The translations under genes were made by a program, and so were the position numbers. A DNA stretch of 9,501 nt from CAYSZB01 sp964435475 (GTDB lineage Bacteria > Chloroflexota > Anaerolineae > Anaerolineales > Anaerolineaceae). The stretch lies in the NCBI GenBank assembly GCA_964435475.1, contig CAYSZB010000078.1:1-9501 (forward strand), in the 5' to 3' direction. Below, piece by piece: positions 6,953-9,501 of the stretch (the first letter of the stretch is position 1; the number at the start of each line of letters is the position of its first letter). The notes under the pieces were generated by a model. That model was given only the letters and a program-made list of their open reading frames with translations. It was not told the origin of the DNA and did no database searches.

Positions 6953-7378
6953 ATGGACGAAAAATATGAGATCAGCTTTGTTGAAAAGCCCGAAGATAGC
7001 GCCTGGGGCATCATCGGCAATGGGTTGGATGATTTTAACAAGCAGCAGGTCGGTGAATACAACTTCCAACGCATCTGTTTCGTTGTGCAGGATGCGCAGG
7101 GCACGGTCGCGGGGGGTGTGCTGGGCGAGATCTGGTGGAACTGGCTGAACATCTCCCTGCTGTGGGTCAAGGAAGACCTGCGCGGCAAGGGCTACGGGCA
7201 GCGCCTGTTGGCAGCGGCGGAGGAGGAAGCCCGCAAACGCGGGGTAAAGAACGCCTTCCTGGATACATTCAGCTTCCAGGCACCAAAATTTTACGAGAAG
7301 TGCGGTTACCAGGTCTGCGGGGAAATTAAAGGCTTTCCCGCGGGACACTCCCGCTTCTATCTGAGCAAGGCATTGTAA
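6953..7378 (+). CDS. GNAT family N-acetyltransferase
   Basis: This is a 141-aa single-domain acetyltransferase that transfers the acetyl group of acetyl-CoA to an amine; the acceptor is unknown. Motif A is clear: the strand NISLLWVKEDL (66-76) leads into the pyrophosphate-binding loop RGKGYG (77-82) and helix QRLLAAAEEEARKRG (83-97). Motif B follows: NAFLDTFSFQAPKFYEKCGYQVCGEI (100-125), with the usual F/Y-x-K-x-G-Y/F signature. The C-terminus SRFYLSKAL (133-141) is the final strand typical of the family. The start is the ATG at 6953, which has a good ribosome-binding site; a TTG at 6914 would add 13 residues over that site. It opens the plus-strand series of genes and is 73 bp from the next gene, so it may be its own transcript. 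Confidence 0.9.
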   Translation: MDEKYEISFVEKPEDSAWGIIGNGLDDFNKQQVGEYNFQRICFVVQDAQGTVAGGVLGEIWWNWLNISLLWVKEDLRGKGYGQRLLAAAEEEARKRGVKNAFLDTFSFQAPKFYEKCGYQVCGEIKGFPAGHSRFYLSKAL

Positions 7379-7399
7379 GCACGCACCCTGTGCAGCGCA

Positions 7400-7428
7400 T
7401 TGCAGCCCGTGGGCTGTTTGGTTAAAAT
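7400..7428 (+). promoter_or_regulatory. Possible promoter of the DUF1801-DinB gene pair
   Basis: TTGCAG (7400-7405) and TAAAAT (7423-7428) are separated by exactly 17 bp and predict a start near 7435, about 17 bases before the ATG at 7452. The -10 is good and the -35 is only half-consensus. A small inverted repeat (CAGCCC/GGGCTG, 7403-7416) lies in the spacer. Confidence 0.35.
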
Positions 7429-7451
7429 GGTGCAAGATATAAGGAGCATAT

Positions 7452-7838
7452 ATGGACAGCCAGAATAACACCTGCACAACCATAGACGAGTATATTGCCC
7501 AATTTCCACCTGAAATCCAGGCAATCTTAAGCGAAGTTCGCGCGGTGATCCGGGCTGCCGCACCGCAGGCCAGCGAAAAGATCAGCTACCAGATGCCCAC
7601 CTTTTACCTCAAGGGCAACCTGGTGCACTTTGCGGTGCACAAAACCCACCTCGGCTTTTACCCCGCACCCAGCGGCATTGAGCACTTCAAAGACGAACTG
7701 TCTGGTTACGAGTATTCCAAAGGCGCGATCCGCTTCCCGCTGGACAGGCCCACCCCGCTGGACCTGGTGCGGCGCATCACCGCCTTCAGGGCTAAAGAAA
7801 ACCTGGCCCAGGCAGCCATGAAGGCAAAAAAGGGGTAA
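7452..7838 (+). CDS. DUF1801 protein (YdhG/frataxin-like iron chaperone family)
   Basis: This 128-aa cytoplasmic protein fits the DUF1801 fold, which includes B. subtilis YdhG/Fra, a protein reported to deliver iron. Family features are the opening TIDEYIAQFPPEIQAIL (10-26), EKISYQMPTFYLKG (42-55), GFYPAPSGIEHF (68-79) and KGAIRFPLDRPTP (90-102), in the usual order and at the usual length. A lysine-rich tail ends the protein. AAGGAG lies 6 bases before the ATG. The next gene (DinB-like) starts one base after its stop, so the two are surely co-transcribed. Many DUF1801 members have no proven function, so an iron role here is a family-based suggestion only; the nearby PerR and catalase are compatible with it but do not prove it. 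Confidence 0.88.
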   Translation: MDSQNNTCTTIDEYIAQFPPEIQAILSEVRAVIRAAAPQASEKISYQMPTFYLKGNLVHFAVHKTHLGFYPAPSGIEHFKDELSGYEYSKGAIRFPLDRPTPLDLVRRITAFRAKENLAQAAMKAKKG

Positions 7839-7839
7839 C

Positions 7840-8325
7840 ATGGACCGGCAGAAACTATTCAACAAGGTCGACAGCGCCTGGCAGGAGTTCAATGCCGCCC
7901 TGGCAGGCATCCCGGATGAACTCTGGCAGCAGCCCAACGCCATCGGTGAGTGGTCACTGCAGGATATCCTGGGTCACATTGCCAGCTGGGAAAACGAAGC
8001 ACTGAAATACATCCCGCTCATCCTGGAAGGCAGGCGCCTGCCGCGCTACAAGGATATGTATGGCGGGATCGATGCCTTCAATGCCAAAACCGTGGCTGGT
8101 AACCGCCGCCTGACCCTTGCCGAAGCACGTGAAAGTTCAGCCCGGACCCATCAGAAACTGCTGGACTACCTGCAAAGCCTGCCCGACGAACACTTTACCA
8201 GTGGTTCACGCGTCTTGCGGCGCATCCTGCTGGATACCTATGGGCATTACCCCTACCACACGCAGGCCATCCGCCAGTGGCGCGGGCAGCAGGCAGGCGA
8301 AGGTCCCGCAGATCTCAAAAATTGA
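7840..8325 (+). CDS. DinB/ClbS-DfsB family four-helix-bundle protein
   Basis: This 161-aa protein belongs to the DinB-like superfamily of metal-binding four-helix bundles, close to the ClbS/DfsB group. Support comes from the amphipathic first helix, the IGEWSLQDILGHIASWENEAL segment (35-55), which carries the first conserved His (H46), and the last-helix YGHYPYHTQAIRQW (134-147) with H136 and H140. These three His would form the metal site. Members include thiol transferases such as BstA/YfiT, the colibactin self-protection protein ClbS, and many of unknown role. Its function is therefore open; stress or thiol-linked detoxification is the usual theme. AAGGGG lies just before the ATG, and only one base separates it from the DUF1801 stop. 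The C-terminal 15 residues are probably disordered. Confidence 0.85.
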   Translation: MDRQKLFNKVDSAWQEFNAALAGIPDELWQQPNAIGEWSLQDILGHIASWENEALKYIPLILEGRRLPRYKDMYGGIDAFNAKTVAGNRRLTLAEARESSARTHQKLLDYLQSLPDEHFTSGSRVLRRILLDTYGHYPYHTQAIRQWRGQQAGEGPADLKN

Positions 8326-8354
8326 TCCCTCACCAGCCGGGTTGATCCTTAACC

Positions 8355-8383
8355 TTGACATATTCCATATTTAGAATTATTAT
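8355..8383 (+). promoter_or_regulatory. Sigma-70-type promoter of perR-catalase
   Basis: A perfect TTGACA -35 (8355-8360), a 17-bp spacer and TATTAT -10 (8378-8383, one mismatch) predict a start near 8390. This is the strongest promoter in the window. The AT-rich stretch around it stands out from the GC-rich surroundings. Confidence 0.85.
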
Positions 8384-8385
8384 TA
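8371..8385 (+). promoter_or_regulatory. PerR box 1, over the -10 element
   Basis: TTAGAATTATTATTA matches 12 of 14 fixed positions of the B. subtilis PerR box TTATAATnATTATAA. It fully covers the -10 hexamer, so bound repressor would block RNA polymerase. Confidence 0.6.
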
Positions 8386-8387
8386 CC

Positions 8388-8402
8388 TTATAATTATAAT
8401 AA
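8388..8402 (+). promoter_or_regulatory. PerR box 2, over the start site
   Basis: TTATAATTATAATAA matches 13 of 14 fixed positions of TTATAATnATTATAA. It sits over the predicted transcription start and touches the ribosome-binding site. Its centre is 17 bp from that of box 1. Confidence 0.75.
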
Positions 8403-8412
8403 GGATTTTCCT

Positions 8413-8844
8413 ATGAACAGCCTGGAAATCAAACAAAAGATCATCGCCAGTGGGCTGCACCCCTCCCTGCAGCGCATCCGCATCCTGGAACACCTCTATG
8501 CCCATGAGGGGCACTTCACAGCCGACCAGATCTATGCAGTCCTGCTCAACGAGATGCCCACCCTTTCCAAGGCGACCGTTTACAACACGCTGAACACCTT
8601 TGCCGATGCCGGTCTGGTGCGGGTCTTGAGCCTGGACGAGCACGAACAGCGCTTTGACGTCACAACCCACACCCACGGGCATTTCAAGTGCCGCTCCTGC
8701 GGCGCGATCATCAACTTCCCGATCGACATTGACAGTCTTCATATTAATACCCTGGAAGGCTTCCAGGTGAACGAAAAGAACATCACTTTTTACGGGCTAT
8801 GCCCTGATTGTATTAACCAAAAAACCACCAAGGAGAAAATTTAA
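8413..8844 (+). CDS. perR: PerR-type peroxide-responsive repressor (Fur family)
   Basis: This 143-aa dimeric metal-dependent repressor senses H2O2 through Fe-catalysed oxidation of its own His ligands. The winged-helix DNA-binding half holds QRIRILEHLY (20-29), HFTADQIY (34-41) and the recognition helix LSKATVYNTLNTF (51-63). N58 aligns with B. subtilis PerR N61, where Fur proteins have Arg, which favours PerR. Structural zinc Cys pairs are C93/C96 and C130/C133. Regulatory-site ligands align as H34 (H37), D82 (D85), H88 (H91) and H90 (H93). The fifth, D104 in B. subtilis, is N101 here. Length is normal. AAGGA is 7 bases before the ATG. It reads directly into a catalase gene and has two PerR boxes in its own promoter, so it probably represses itself and the catalase until peroxide appears. 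Confidence 0.92.
   Translation: MNSLEIKQKIIASGLHPSLQRIRILEHLYAHEGHFTADQIYAVLLNEMPTLSKATVYNTLNTFADAGLVRVLSLDEHEQRFDVTTHTHGHFKCRSCGAIINFPIDIDSLHINTLEGFQVNEKNITFYGLCPDCINQKTTKEKI
8830..8835 (+). promoter_or_regulatory. Catalase ribosome-binding site inside perR
   Basis: AAGGAG lies 8 bases before the catalase ATG, within the last codons of perR. Combined with the TAATG stop/start overlap it indicates translation coupled to perR. Confidence 0.75.
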
Positions 8845-9501
8845 TGGAAAACAAGAAAAAACTGACCACAGCAGCTGGCGCACCCGTCCCCGAGAATGAC
8901 AACGCCATGACTGCCGGTCCGCGCGGACCGATGCTTTTGCAGGATGTCTGGTACCTGGAAAAACTGGCCCATTTTGACCGCGAAGTGATCCCCGAGCGGC
9001 GCATGCACGCCAAGGGCTCCGGCGCCTTCGGCAAGTTCACCGTCACCCACGACATCACGCGCTACACCAAAGCCGCCATCTTCTCAAAGATCGGCAAGGA
9101 AACCGAGGCTTTCGTGCGTTTCTCAACCGTGGCGGGTGAACGCGGCGCGGCAGACGCTGAACGCGACATCCGCGGCTTTGCCATGAAGTTCTACACCGGG
9201 GAAGGCAACTGGGACCTGGTCGGCAACAACACGCCGGTCTTCTTTTTGCGTGACCCGCACAAATTCCCCGATCTCAACCGTGCGGTCAAACGCGACCCGC
9301 AGACCAACCTGCGCTCCGCCACCAACAACTGGGACTTCTGGACCAGCCTGCCCGAGGCGCTGCACCAGGTCACCATCACGATGAGCGACCGCGGCATCCC
9401 CTATTCCTACCGCCACATGCACGGTTTTGGCAGCCATACCTACAGTATGATCAATGCCCAAAATGAGCGCGTCTGGGTGAAATTCCATTTCAAGACCCAG
9501 C
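8844..9501 (+). CDS. katA: Haem catalase, clade 3 type, N-terminal part (cut by window edge)
   Basis: The first 219 residues of a mono-functional haem catalase (usual length about 480-500 aa) are visible. The enzyme splits 2 H2O2 into water and oxygen in the cytoplasm. Active-site features are H55 in RRMHAKGSGAFGKF (52-65), S94 in VRFSTVAGERG (91-101), and N128 in DLVGNNTPVFFLRDP (124-138). DIRGFAMKFYT (108-118), LRSATNNWDFW (156-166) and SYRHMHGFGSHTY (188-200) are textbook catalase. The proximal haem Tyr would lie beyond the edge. The short N-terminus and the KRDPQTNLRSATNNWDFW run fit the small-subunit clade 3 (KatA) enzymes. The ATG overlaps the perR stop by one base, placing it under PerR control. 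Confidence 0.95.
   Translation, partial: MENKKKLTTAAGAPVPENDNAMTAGPRGPMLLQDVWYLEKLAHFDREVIPERRMHAKGSGAFGKFTVTHDITRYTKAAIFSKIGKETEAFVRFSTVAGERGAADAERDIRGFAMKFYTGEGNWDLVGNNTPVFFLRDPHKFPDLNRAVKRDPQTNLRSATNNWDFWTSLPEALHQVTITMSDRGIPYSYRHMHGFGSHTYSMINAQNERVWVKFHFKTQ

Noticed and set aside
7403..7416. CAGCCC/GGGCTG inverted repeat as a terminator after the GNAT gene
   Set aside because: The stem is short with a two-base loop, and only three T follow before G. It also lies within a possible promoter spacer, so I do not call it a terminator.
8413..8844. Fur or Zur identity for the regulator
   Set aside because: N58 in the recognition helix, the conserved His/Asp set, the PerR boxes and the linked catalase all favour PerR.

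Overview
The window is GC-rich, densely coded bacterial DNA with no RNA genes, insertion sequences, CRISPR arrays or long repeats that I can see. The gene content suggests a Chloroflexota bacterium, perhaps of the Anaerolineae. The pointers are carotenoid-desaturase-like flavoenzymes next to a PlsY and a membrane glycosyltransferase, a PerR/clade-3 catalase pair, and a CTG/GCC-rich codon style. This assignment is inference from gene style only.

Left part, about 1-5893, minus strand. A tight operon reads right to left: a CrtI/RetSat-like FAD oxidoreductase (5851-4271), a second CrtI-like oxidoreductase fused to an Fe-S module of the dihydropyrimidine dehydrogenase (DPD)/PreT type (4265-1821), a divergent PlsY-like acyltransferase (1771-1157), and a membrane-anchored family 2 glycosyltransferase that runs off the left edge (1160 to before 1). 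Gaps are 5 bp, 49 bp and a 4-bp ATGA overlap. An extended -10 element at 5888-5893 probably starts the transcript. Together the genes look like a pathway that oxidises or reduces a polyene or isoprenoid chain and then acylates and glycosylates a lipid. The product cannot be read from the sequence. The fusion protein is the most unusual item in the window.

Centre, 5969-6952. A class I SAM-dependent methyltransferase (minus strand) is divergent from a GNAT acetyltransferase (plus strand). Each has its own TATAAT box in the 147-bp gap, and the methyltransferase looks leaderless.

Right part, 6953-9501, plus strand. Three small housekeeping or stress-type genes come first: GNAT, DUF1801/YdhG-like, and DinB/DfsB-like. 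A peroxide-stress operon follows: a PerR-type regulator and a catalase joined by a TAATG overlap. The perR promoter has a perfect TTGACA, a 17-bp spacer and TATTAT. It carries two near-consensus PerR boxes, one on the -10 and one on the start site, so autoregulated peroxide control of the catalase is well supported. A catalase suggests at least some oxygen tolerance.
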